Shown here one piece after another: positions 10,427 through 20,492 of a stretch of DNA of 36,413 bases. The stretch is from Pinguiococcus pyrenoidosus (Eukaryota; Sar; Pinguiophyceae; Pinguiochrysidales; Pinguiochrysidaceae), in NCBI GenBank assembly GCA_019677205.1, contig JAAMXY010000453.1, positions 5,767 to 42,179 of the forward strand, given 5' to 3'. Each line of letters opens with the position of its first letter. Within the stretch, counting starts at the first letter, position 1. A program made the position numbers and the translations under genes. Under the pieces are notes generated by a model that saw only the letters and a list, made by a program, of their open reading frames with translations, did no database searches and had not been told where the DNA came from.

Positions 10427-11338
10427 ATGGATGTGCCCCTTGGTGCCCAAGACGAGAACAAGATCCCGCTGAAGCCGTCCCCTTGGCTCGCGGAGAGGGG
10501 CGCGAGGGCTATAGAGCAGGTGCCGTAGCACGGCAGGGGCCTTCCCTGCGCTATCCTATACCGTTCTAAGCATCCTTCCGCCGCAGGTTGTCAAGGACCT
10601 TGGCGCAGACGTCCATGCGGGACTGACCAGTGCCGATGCAGCGTCCAGGAGGGAGGTCTACGGTGCGTTTTAGCGATTTCATGGCCGATCGCCTGCCATG
10701 AAATCGCCGCTTCTTCCTCTCCTGAATCTCCTTTGTGGAGAACTCTCCCGAGTTCGTATCTGCAGAACAGTTATGGGCATCTGACTTCTCAATGTGGCGT
10801 TGCAGGAACGAATGTTCTGACCCCTCCGCATGGCCTCCCCGCCTGGCTTTGCTGCATCTTGCCATGCCTCCTGAAGACCCCCATGATGTCTCTCTTCAAC
10901 GAGATCGCCGGCGATCAGGAGCCCGTGGAGGTCATGCGCAATGGCAGGTGGATCCGCATGGACTGCGGCAGCTTGGTCCCGGGGGATATCGTAGCGGTCA
11001 CGGAAGGACAGCGCTTCCCGGCGGATGTAAGGATTCTGCGATGTGGGCGGCGGGGCCTGCGGTGCGACGTCACCGACGTGGTTGGCACGGCCGAAGACAT
11101 CTCGGTGGCGGGGCGAAGTAGCGAAGAAGCCGCGGATGCTGGAGATGACGGCCTCACGGAAGGGGACCTAGACGTGGAGGACTCCAAGTTCGTGCCGCTC
11201 GGGGCGCTCTGCGAGCTGGGAGGGTGCAGAGCGGTGGTTGTAGACACCGCGGACGAAACCTTGCTGGCAGAAATGATCTCCTGCAGAAGTTGGCCGCCCC
11301 CGAATGCCACGAATCGAGTGGCGAGAAGCCGAGTCTAG
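10427..11338 (+). CDS. P-type ATPase actuator-domain-only protein
   Basis: Three exons, 10427-10519, 10587-10662 and 10806-11338 (introns 67 and 143 nt, phases 0 and 1), 233 residues. The N-terminus has the cytosolic signature that precedes helix M1 in P2-type cation ATPases: GLTSADAASRREVYG (43-57) joined to TNVLTPP (58-64). It then goes, after about 35 residues, into an actuator domain: VMRNGRW (99-105), LVPGDIVAV (113-121), PADVRIL (128-134), VPLGALCELGGCRAVVVDT (186-204) and ETLLAEM (207-213). A normal pump has two membrane helices between these parts. Here only a Cys/Leu-rich stretch (WLCCILPCLLKTP, 70-82) remains. The catalytic TGES loop is replaced by GTAED (150-154), and there is no DKTG phosphorylation domain downstream. 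It therefore cannot pump ions; it may be a regulator or decoy of a related pump, or a recent gene remnant. The last 20 residues have no family likeness, so the true 3' end could differ by splicing into another frame. Confidence 0.6.
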
Positions 11339-11482
11339 CCAAATTGGGCGGCACCGACGGCACGGGAACAGCAGCAGATCCCCCAGGCGGGAGGGCGGCA
11401 GGGGGCGACGGGGCGAGGGGGCCTACAGCGAGGAAGAAATGGCACGCTCGCTCATGAATCTCATCTTGGCTTCGCCTCGCTA

Positions 11483-14400
11483 TCATCGCTTCCCCCCCCG
11501 CAAAATCGTACTCAAAGCCGACAGCTTCTTCTCGCGATTTTTGGAAACCGGAGGCTCCTTCGGCGCGGCCAGAGCGTAGACGCCGAGCTGCTGGTACACC
11601 GTATGAAATCTCTGCCTCAGCAGGACTCCTCGATACTCGTCAATGGACCGGAGCCGTTGATGCCTGCTGGCCTCCAGCAGTTCAAGGTGGCCTCGTCGAT
11701 TCGAGCTCGTCTTGCGCGCGGAACTGAAGAACTCACGGAACGCCCGCGAAGCCCGCCGATCGCGCTGAAGTGACATAACCAGGGCATCTTCCCTGTGAAG
11801 CGTGGCGGACGCGGGGCGGATGGTAGTACGCCTCCGATCTGCCTTTGCCTGCACCGATGCCTGTCGGGCCGTCTTGCACCCAATTCTCGACGTCCGCTGG
11901 AGTATCTCCAGCGGCGACGGCACGCCGGAGAAGAGCACTCCAGAGGTGACTTGCTCACCAGCCTGGCTCAAGACTGTGGTATCCGTCGCCGGGCCATTCG
12001 ATGCCCAAGTGGCGGGCGCACTTAGAGACCATTGTCGATACTGGCCGAAGACGCCGATCTTGACGCCAAGGACGGTCCATAGGCAGACCTTGAAGTCGAC
12101 CCCTCCAGTGAGGATCATAACTCCGCATTCCTCTGCCGCAAGAACAGGGCAGCGATAGGCTTCTTCCTCCGCCTCCGAGAGGTTCGACCGCAGAACCGAC
12201 CTCCCGTTGCTTGTTGACTGACCGACAGCCACTCCCCTTCTCCTTGGCTTGGGTGTACCCTTTTCGGCAACCTCGCCGAAGGCGCTTTCGGGGTTCACCT
12301 CTGGCCTCGCCTTCACGCTCGTGGTGCTGTTGTCACCCGCCACGGATATGACCCCCCCGCGGTTCTGACCGCGTGGCTGGCGGTGCTGGCCATCCAACAG
12401 CTTCTCTCTCACCGGCCGCACATACATCGAGCGTCGCTGGCGCGTGCAAATGAAGCTTACCGTTGTGATGTCGGCGTCGTGCGCTTTCCACACTCTCCGG
12501 GGCTTGAAGCTGTGATGCATCGGCCTCGTGTCGTCATCCGAGTCTGAATCCGAGTCTCCTCCCGCCGCTCGCGACCGGTCAGCTCGAAAGCTTGCCCCTG
12601 TGGTCGATCGACGGCTTGCGCAGAAGGCTCCGAGCGTACTGGATCCCACTTCCGGCGAGAACTTGAAAAGTATGTTCCGGGCCTTCCGCCCCTCTTGCCG
12701 CTTGGACGCCGCAAGCGTTATTGCTGTCTGGCGGCGCAGGCGGTCTCTATCGTTGACCTGGAATTCACAAACGTCCATCTCCTTGGCACTGGGCGGGCGG
12801 AGGAGCCTCCTCATCTCCCACACTTTGACGAACCCGCCGGCGCAGCAAGTCGCCACCAAGAGAGTGATGTCTTCTCCTTGTGATCCCGTGAAGAACGAGG
12901 TTGGCCGATCCGTATCCGCAGCGTCAAGCAAGGCCATCGCGCGGACGGAATCCTTGCTGGGATGATCTGAGTGGATAATCGTACTCAATGACCCGTTTCG
13001 CAAGCTCCAGAAGCGCAGGTACCCGTCCGCAGCTGCGGAAAGAAGCGTTCGGAACTTCTGAATAAACAAGAGCGCCTCAACGCTGCGCGCACCGCTCTGC
13101 CCGAGCTCATTTGATACCGTCCACTCTTTGTTGGCGGACCTGAGACCATCCGCAGTCGAGTTGCTGCCATCGTCTGCGCTGCCATCGTCTGCGCTGCCGT
13201 CGTCTGCGCTACCGTTGTCTGCGCTTCCGTTCTCCGCGCTGCCGTCACTTCGTGAATGGCGCCCTTCCGTAGACGACGGTGAACCAACCCGGCGGGGGGG
13301 AGCTAGAGGTACAACGGGCGGCGCCTTTCGCACTTGCTCTAGGTGTTTCAGCGCCTCCCTCGTCGACAAGGACCTGAGCAAGGATCGCGCCTTCACCTGC
13401 ACAGCCTCTTCTTTTGTGTTCTTCTCCTTGGTCGGTTCGAAGCCTTGCCCAGAGGCGTTGCCCTCCCCTTCGGATGTTATGGACGTTCCGCTTCTGTCTG
13501 TGTCATAGCCGTGGTCACCTTGCTTCGCGCCATCGCGGAGGATGGTGAAGTTGGAGCTGTCCAAGTAGAAGCGCGGTCGTCCCGTGTTGATGCCCCACAC
13601 GATCACCATACCATCGAAGCTACCGCAAGCGACGCGATAATGACCGCAAGCGACTGCCGAGAGAATTTCGTCCCGATGACCAATCCCAACGTCGGTTGGC
13701 AGGACACGTAGGAGCCTCCCCTCGAATTCTTCAGCATCATCATAGTACATGCGTATGCGCCTATCAATGCTGCACGTCAACACGAAGCGATTCACGATGT
13801 CATCGCGGCCTCCTTTCTGCTCGATGAAAAGGACGCACGACACCTCTCCGCTGTTCCCAGAGCTTCTCGTTTTCCCCGCCGTCTCTCTTCGTGCGCACGC
13901 GTAGGAAAGCTCTGGGGAAATCGAGAAAAGCGACCCCATCGTGATCTCGTCAAGGCCTGAATCTCCGGAGGTCGACAAGGCTGGCTCCTGCACGCTATCA
14001 TCTCTATCAGGGCCACCTCCTGTGTCCTCAAGTGCTGCAGCGACCTTGAGGACCCCATCCGGTCGATTTTCATCCGGAGAGGTCATACGGTGTCCGTTGG
14101 AGCCTGCGGCAGCTCGCGGCTTCCCCTTTTGATTCCAGGGCTCCTTTTCTTCTCCGCCAATGATCTGACGAACTGCAGTTTGCGTGGCCTCTTCTAGTTC
14201 GATGGACCGCCACTTGCGAGAATGAAGCGCCTTTTCTTTCCTTGCGTTTGGGTACATCTTTTCAAGAGTCGACGACCTTAGCTCGATCGCCTGCCCATTC
14301 GCTGAGACTCCCCGTCGGGTACGGAGCCTTCTTCGAGTGGATTCCGCCCCCTCGTCCGATGCTGCAGGTGCCGCCGAGGTCGTAGCAGCATCGCCATCAT

Positions 14401-16336
14401 TGTTGCTGCGGTGATACGAGCCAAGCTGCTGACCATTGCTGAAGTTCCACATTCTCGTGACGCCGTCTTGGGCTCCCGTGAGCAGCCGCCTCGCCGTGGA
14501 GTCAAATGTCATGCAAGAGAATTTGCAGCTTCCGCCGCTGAACTGGAACACGAGGTTGCCGTTCTCGACGTTCCAGACGCAAACTTTGTCGCTATCTGCA
14601 CTGACTACCTGGCCGAAGTTCACGTTGTAGACCGCCGCAACGACGGGGCCGTCATGAGACTTCTGCGCCGGTTCTGCGCTGTTGTCCTCCGCCACAAGCG
14701 CCCACACGCCCACGGACATGCCTGCGGCAACGAGCCTACCGCTCGCTTGGGCGTTCCTGCTGTCAGACTCGCCATGCTTGCCACCCTGGAGCAGGGGCCT
14801 TTCATCCCAAACAGCAGCTGTGAAGAAGAGCTGCTGGCGAGAGCGGTCAATGATGGTCTGCTTGATCCGGTAGTTGAAGGTGTTCCACACTTTGATTGTG
14901 CGATCCACGCCGACACTGACGTAGCTTTGGTAAACGTCGTCGACGTGCACGGACAAGACAGCGGACGTGTGGCCAGCAATGCGAGCAATAAGCTCGCAGG
15001 TGTACGGGTTCCACACAAGGATGAGGCGGTCCAGGCCACAGCTCACGATGGCGCAGTTCTCCGCGTGCCACTCCGCATGACACACTCCCCGGCGGTGGCC
15101 CTTGAATGCCCGTGCGGCAACCGCCTTGCGCACGTCGAAGATGCAAATGGTGCTGTCGAGGCTGCAGCAGAGTAGCAGCTCAATGTCCGCTATCCACACA
15201 AGCTTGGTGACCCAGTCCTGGTGCACTTTCTGTGCGATCCGGCAGCTCAGGACACCCATGTCCGGGAAGCTGTCCCCATCGGCCCACTTGTGGTCATGAT
15301 GCGGGAGCCTGAAGCGACGGCACAGCTTGAGAATGGTCACGTTGCCGGCAGTGTCCCCCATGGCGAGGTATCCGATGTCCTCGCTGTCGTAGGGAACGTA
15401 CGCCAGCGCGGTTGGCAAGACGTCGAGCTGCGCCATGCGATGCTCGATTTCGTAGCTGTCCAGGTTGTAGAAGGTGACGGAGCGGTCAGACGAAGCGACG
15501 GCCAGGAGGTTGCGGCTGGTCACGTGGGCAAAGTTGAGCGGCCAGTGCGGCGCCTTGTTCAGCCGTCTGCTCGGCAGCCTCGCGTCCGAGCGCAGCCGGT
15601 GGACACGCCTCTCGTGCCATCTGATGAAGCTTCGCACTTTCGCCCCGTGGTCCAATGACTTTTGCAGCTGGGTGTAGTATCTGCCCGTCCAGAACTTGAT
15701 TGATCCATCCTGACCGCCCGTAACGAGCACCTTGGCGGCGCGGCTGTGGCGCAGGATGCACATGCATTGGACGGCTTCCTTGTGCAGATACGAATTGTCC
15801 ACGCTGTCGCTCTGACGCGACACGTTGACGTACGCCATGCTCTCCTGCTGCAGGCTGATGGTCTGGTTCGAATGATCGATGAAGAGGAGGAAGCTGGTGA
15901 AGTCGTCCCAATCCACCCGACCCTCGCTGTTCGCGTCGATCTGGAAAAGTATCTGCTCAGGGGCTTCCTTCCATCGAGTCGCTTGGCTTTTGGTTCTCGA
16001 GCTTTACCTTCATGAAGAGATTGCGCAGCCCGGTCGTGGACGCCTCGATGCCAAGGACCTCGCTGAGGGCGTGCACGAACTGGCCTTCATCGAGGGACAC
16101 GGGGTTCTAGGTTCGATTGCGAGGCATCGTCAGCAAAGGACCCTCTCGGTGACAGCGATGCGCAGGGGTTCGGGAGCAGATGCCCATACCTCGTGGCTGC
16201 CGTTCGGATAGAAGTACTCCTTGAGCTTCAGCAGAAGCTTGAAATCCAGCGCATCGTGAACATCGCTGGTGGATCGTGCGCCCTTGGCGCGGACCCCATC
16301 TTCCTCCGCTGCGTTGTTGCTCACTGGCGCTGGCAT
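11483..16336 (-). CDS. large EF-hand/WD40 protein of the WDR49 type
   Basis: Three exons, 16336-16190, 16106-16008 and 15952-11483; introns 83 and 55 nt, phase 0; about 1571 residues. The second acceptor could be 3 nt earlier. The N-terminus carries an EF-hand, loop DANSEGRVDWDD (88-99), with Asp, Asn, Gly and final Asp in calcium-binding positions, preceded by a weaker EF-like helix (SLDEGQFVHALSEVLG). WD40 blades follow in at least two propellers, e.g. VTGGQDGSIKFW, CCSLDSTICIFDVR, VSCGLDRLILVW, VSVGVDRTIKVWN, LTGAQDGVTRMWN, LSAAADGYLRFW and LTGGVDFKVCLW, separated by long charged, low-complexity linkers. EF-hand plus WD40 architecture of this size is typical of WDR49/WDR64 relatives, which occur mainly in ciliated organisms; a role in the axoneme is inference. 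A Gly-Ser-Ala-Asp repeat is encoded by the 15-bp array at 13166-13240. It is nearly intronless over 4.4 kb, unlike the split genes around it. Confidence 0.8.
13166..13240. repeat. 15-bp coding tandem repeat
   Basis: Five adjacent 15-bp units, three nearly identical (CGTCTGCGCT core) and two diverged. On the coding (minus) strand they give a five-residue Gly-Ser-Ala-Asp/Glu-Asp/Asn repeat in a linker of the WDR49-like protein. Unit length keeps the frame, so copy number could vary without harm. Confidence 0.9.
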
Positions 16337-16551
16337 TCTGCTTCAGATGCTCAGCACTTTGCTAGGACGGCAACGAGAAAACCTCCGCACGGGCTTGCGC
16401 TCTTCTGCTCTGCTTCGGCGCGTTTCTCATGTTGGGCGCTTTTGCTGCCTTTGCTGCAAAACAAGGCACACCAGCCTTGGCGCTCATCTCATCTGAAGTC
16501 TTTCAAGAGCCGCAGAAGGCTCGAGCACCATTTTTGCCCTTTCCATCCCTC

Positions 16552-16632
<81 letters not shown>

Positions 16633-17083
16633 TCGCCCCCATTTAGTGGTATACCATGGAACACTTCTCCGCGAGACTGTGCGTTTGCACTGTAACGTAG
16701 TTAGACATCAGCTCGGCCAAAGCTGTGATGTCCGCTGCATCTTTGCCTCTGCATCACTTTTCGGTCTCTGACGCCTTCGCGTCTTTGCCAATCCGGGTAT
16801 CTTTCTCCACGTATACTATGGCGCAACAAAGGGACTTTGCTTCGCGCGCCCCACGGCATCAACGGGCGCTTTACCATACGCGTCTTGCGCTGCATATGGC
16901 CTTAGACTTCCGACTTTCAACTTTCGACTTTCGACTTTCGATTCAACTGGCCGCGAAAATAGCGGATTCAGCGGATTCCAGTATTCGAGATACTTCTCGT
17001 CTTTGACGAATTTGAATATACCCCCATAACACAGGTCCATTGGGACCGTCCGCCAAAGATCCGCCCTTCTTGGCGCGCGAGAA
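16337..17083. other. divergent promoter region with microsatellite
   Basis: It lies between the divergent starts of the WDR49-like gene (minus) and the cupin gene (plus). It holds the (TC)n tract, a run of CGACTTT words at about 16907-16940 and a doubled AGCGGATTC at about 16963-16980. No gene seen. Confidence 0.5.
16555..16630. repeat. (TC)38 microsatellite
   Basis: An uninterrupted dinucleotide run of about 76 bp, reading (GA)n in the direction of the WDR49-like gene and starting about 220 bp upstream of its ATG. Such mirror-symmetric polypurine tracts can form triplex DNA and bind GA-repeat factors. Open frames through it are artefacts of Ser/Leu codons. Confidence 0.98.
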
Positions 17084-17779
17084 ATGGCTCATTTACCGCC
17101 CCAAGCCGCCAGAGTGGTGGATCTGCTCGGCTTGGTGCCCCATCCGGAGGGGGGCTTCTTTCTGGAGACGTGGAGGTCCGGTGTGGCGCCCATGACAACG
17201 AATGGGCAGACGGGAGTGGCCGTGCCGGAGCCACAGCTGCGCTATCTTGGCGAGAGCGCCTTTGGAGAGAACTCTGGAGGCGACGGACGTCGCAATTGGC
17301 TCACGTCCATCTACTACCTACCCACCAAGGCGATGTCGCTGCTGCTGGGCTACAACCAGAGCGACCATGTGCACTACTTCCACGGCGGTCTGGCGTTCAA
17401 GTACATCTTGGTGTTCCCCGACGGCCATGTGGAGGAGCACGTCTTGGGCTCCGACATCGCGAATGGTCAGGTGATGCAGCTGGCCGTTCCGGGGGGGCAA
17501 GGCATCTGGAAATGCGGCCATGTGGTGCCGGAGGAGCGCTCTGCTTTCGAGTACTCGCTGATCGGGGAGGGCGTGTCGCCGGGCTTTGACTTCCGAGACT
17601 TCGCCGTGGTGACCAAGGAGATGGTGGTGGAGAGGAACGCTTCGCTCCTGGACAAGCTGCAGCGCTACATGCGAACGGAGGAAGAAGTCTCCGGGAAAGA
17701 CGGCGGCTTCGACGACTACTACGATGGGTCGCGGCAGCAGGAACGAGCTGCCGAGCGCCTCGATTTCTCAACGTCATGA
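17084..17779 (+). CDS. DUF985 / Cupin_5 family protein
   Basis: Single exon, 231 residues, ATG at 17084 with no earlier in-frame ATG needed. The N-terminal family motif is clear: LGLVPHPEGGFFLETWRS (15-32). The barrel continues with LTSIYYLP (73-80), the His cluster DHVHYFHGG (His95, His97, His100), FPDGHVEEHVLGSDI, GIWKCGHVVP and the closing GVSPGFDFRDFAVV. These match the small beta-barrel cupins of DUF985, found in bacteria, plants, fungi and algae; their substrate is not settled. No signal peptide, so probably cytosolic. The C-terminal 35 residues are acidic and likely disordered. An intronless structure and a bacterial-type family raise the possibility of old lateral gain, but composition matches the neighbours. 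Confidence 0.88.
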   Translation: MAHLPPQAARVVDLLGLVPHPEGGFFLETWRSGVAPMTTNGQTGVAVPEPQLRYLGESAFGENSGGDGRRNWLTSIYYLPTKAMSLLLGYNQSDHVHYFHGGLAFKYILVFPDGHVEEHVLGSDIANGQVMQLAVPGGQGIWKCGHVVPEERSAFEYSLIGEGVSPGFDFRDFAVVTKEMVVERNASLLDKLQRYMRTEEEVSGKDGGFDDYYDGSRQQERAAERLDFSTS

Positions 17780-18387
17780 TCGAGGGCATCAGCTGGCTTG
17801 CGCAACTTTCCGGTGACTGCTCATAACTTTTGACACAATGCCTGCGAGGACGTGGGAAAAGCCGCGGAGTGTCGCAGCGCTTGGCGAGGAAGGGAAGCCG
17901 GATTGAAATTGGGGCCCATGACACACACGAAACCCTACTGAGGGAGAGGCGCTTTCCTAGCTGCTGCTGCTGCAGCACATCGGCAATCCTTTTGCCAACG
18001 TCGGCGGCAAGAGAGGGACCTTGATTTTGCCACCTCTCCCAAACTTCCCTATTCCACCGTACGACGATACATCCTCCTTCTTGTGTACAGAGATGTCCTG
18101 CTGCGGCACACACACTTGTGCGCTTGCACGACTTCGCTCAAGGTCTTGCAACTAATCGCCTTGGAGTCAATCGCATTGACTTCTTCTTCATCAGGTACAA
18201 GACCCGCGACACCAGACATCAATCCGCAGCCTCTTGCTATTCCACCGATGCTCGGCCTAGGTCTGCCCGTCTAGATCTCGCACAACAGCGAAGGGCAGCC
18301 ACGACGAGTCTCTGACTTCTTCTGTTGCGGGTCCCGCTGTCTTTCCCTCTACTCATGTGTCCTTGGTTCTCGGTGCCTTGCTCCCCG
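17780..18387. other. convergent intergenic region
   Basis: It lies between the 3' ends of the cupin gene (plus) and kinase-like gene B (minus). I see no gene, repeat or RNA structure I can support. Confidence 0.5.
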
Positions 18388-20492
18388 CTAGGCTCGACGA
18401 AACTCAGGTGTCTGGAGGAGATCAAAGACTTTCAACACCACCTTGCCCGGGGGCTCAGCCTTGAGCACTTGTAGTTGAACGCGGCTGTCCGCCACCGGAT
18501 TGGTCGAGAACGCCACGAGGATGAGCTTTCCATCCTGCACAGCTTGGGCTACGGCGGCAATCTCAAAGAGCGCGTCCCGAATCTGCGAAGACGTGTGTGG
18601 AACGCGTTCCACCACGTCGTTGCCGACAGTGTACAGGTTCTCGTCCATGAGCACGATCAATCGTCTCTCTCCCGCCTCGGCGAGGCACTCTTGAATAGTC
18701 TCCACAGCCTTCGAGACCTCTTGCGGGGTCTGGATCACTCGAATTTCGATACCAAACAGCTTCCGCAAGGCCCGCTGCTCCAGCCGCGCCATAACCGGCT
18801 GATCTTCGATGAGGATCCAGTCACAATCGGACGGCTCCTCAAGCGCTGGAACCCGCGCCGGATCCCGCGCCGGTCGCCGGAGGCTCTCTACAGGCGTGCC
18901 TGGCCGTGACCGACGGCGCTTCGATCCCTTTGACGCCGGCGGCGCGGCCTCCTTGTCGTACAGCCTGCCGGGCTTCCTCGCAAAGGGGCCCGCGTCCTGT
19001 GCGCCCGAATCCCGCTCTCCAGCATCCTGTGCGCCCGAATCCCGCTCTCCAGCATCCTGTGCGCCCGAATCCTGCTCTCCAGCATCCTGTGCGCCCGCAT
19101 CCAACAGACGCGCCTCGTCGGCGGAATCCAAAGCGGTCGTGTGTATGGGGATCGAGACGGTGATCCACCTTATCAACGGATCGTACTCGTCGGCGGTGTT
19201 GCGCAGCCTTAGGTGCAGTCCGAATGCTTTGCAGTCCCTGATTATTGCACAGATGGCGGAGAAGGCCGAGAAGGAATGGGTGATCTGGTCACCGTGGCCG
19301 ATGGCGACACCCCGGTCTGAGAACGCGAGCTTCGACGAGCTGCCGGAAGTGAGCTTGCACGTGAACGTCCACTGCTTTGGTTGCGCCGCGAAGACGATCC
19401 GGCTGTCGCCCGTGAGGCACGCACAGTCGTACAGGGGAAAGAGGATCTTCCGCCGGATGAAGACGTGCGATATCTCCTGCCCTTCCTTGTTGTGGAACAC
19501 CGCGAGGTCCTGCGGATCGAACCTGCTGCTCTGGTCGTACTCGACGATGCACTCCGGCGAGAACAGCAGCTCGCGCAGAGCCACCGGCTCCTTCGGCAAG
19601 TCCGCAGCTGCGGTGCCCTCGGATTCCGCGAGGAGCCGATCGATTTGGAAGGTCTTCGCCGCTGCCCTCACGCCAGGAACGTATCTGTCAGCTTCGCGCA
19701 GCAGCATCTCGTGGCGGATGGCCGAGCGGACGTAGTGATCGAAGCGAAGGCTGCAACGGCCGCGGGGGGTTAGCCTTGAAGCGAAGCTGCATTGGATGCG
19801 GCGTTGCGCACGGGGCGGGGCGGGGCGGGGCGGGGCGGGGCGTACCTCTGCCATCTTAATCGGAATTTCTCCGACGCGTCGAAGGTCTCCCCGATCCACA
19901 GGGCTCGCGAGCCGCCGTCCTCGGTGCGGTAGCGATACGCCAGGTGCCCGGCGATGACGACGTTGGCGAGCTGCGACTCCAGCTCCTCGGGGTCTTCGGC
20001 GTTGCTCAGCAACTTGGTCATGTGGAAGGTCACGCAGCTCTTGGGGTGCTCGGCCAGCAGGCTGTCTCGAAAGCCTTCGTAGGGGTCTCCCGCGAGTTCA
20101 TAGCCATCGAAAGTGGAGGCGACGTCCCCCACGAACTGCTCCCTCGTGATGCCCGGATAGACGTCCTGAAACTCCGGCTTGGTGTTCACGATCATGGGCG
20201 GCATGACCTCTCCCTCGGGAGTGGCTTCCAGCGACACGGCCCAAGTGAAGCTGCGCACGGACTTGGGCGCCAGGTTGGGCCGCTCGCGCGCCAAAAATGC
20301 ATCCACGAACGCGTCGTCCACCGGCAGCTCCCGCGTGGCGCGTTCCGAAGGCGGGAACTCCATGAAGTCGTCGACCGCCGCCATCGTCGCATCCTCTCGT
20401 ACTGTATCATAAGGCAGGTCGGCGCGGCCGTCGCTGCGCAGCCGCTGCATCACTCCCCCGGTCCTCCCGCCGGGAACCGCGCCCGACGCCAT
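18388..20492 (-). CDS. hybrid histidine-kinase-like protein B, degenerate kinase half, intact receiver
   Basis: Two exons, 20492-19846 and 19750-18388; a 95-nt phase-2 intron (CAGAG/GTACGC to GTTGCAG/C); 669 residues. Layout as in its paralogue at 5466-7567. A PAS-like part (about 80-212) ends GETFDASEK. An H-box-like helix reads DHYVRSAIRHEMLLREAD with His229-Glu230 but no RTPL. An LRELL helix (274-278) resembles the end of a kinase linker. The N-box position reads PLYDCACLTGD (321-331). A faint glycine box, SDRGVAIG (360-367), is better kept than in A. SAICAII and WITVSIPI sit where the second glycine box and last strand would be. The receiver keeps Glu531-Asp532, Asp585 (LMDEN), Ser631-Thr632 and Lys646. 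A linker of 10-residue DSGAQDAGER-type repeats (about 434-470) precedes a basic KRRRSR stretch that could be a nuclear signal. Start taken at ATG 20492; ATGs at residues 15 and 37 are alternatives. Confidence 0.7.
18991..19100. repeat. 30-bp coding tandem repeat, about 3.7 copies
   Basis: Units at 18991-19020, 19021-19050, 19051-19080 and a partial one at 19081-19100, nearly identical. They encode a 10-residue acidic Ala/Gly/Asp repeat between the kinase-like half and the receiver of protein B. Protein A has no such array at this place. Confidence 0.92.
19811..19840. repeat. (CGGGG)6 repeat inside an intron
   Basis: Six perfect 5-bp units on the plus strand, lying in the intron of gene B; the transcript reads (CCCCG)n starting about 5 nt after the GT donor. 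The plus strand has six G4 runs spaced by one C, a strong G-quadruplex pattern. The repeat fills about a third of the 95-nt intron. Confidence 0.95.

Noticed and set aside
10733..11338. P-type ATPase pseudogene fragment
   Set aside because: At first it looked like a broken pump, but two upstream exons join in phase and complete the N-terminal signature, so an intact small gene is more likely; pseudogene remains possible.
16429..16771. Leu/Ser-rich open frames across the (TC)n tract
   Set aside because: They exist only because CTC and TCT codons lack stops.
18388..19899. Gene B second exon read upstream into RPAPPRPAPPRAQ
   Set aside because: That proline-rich stretch is the translated (CCCCG)n intron; the paralogue A shows that the exon starts at 19750.
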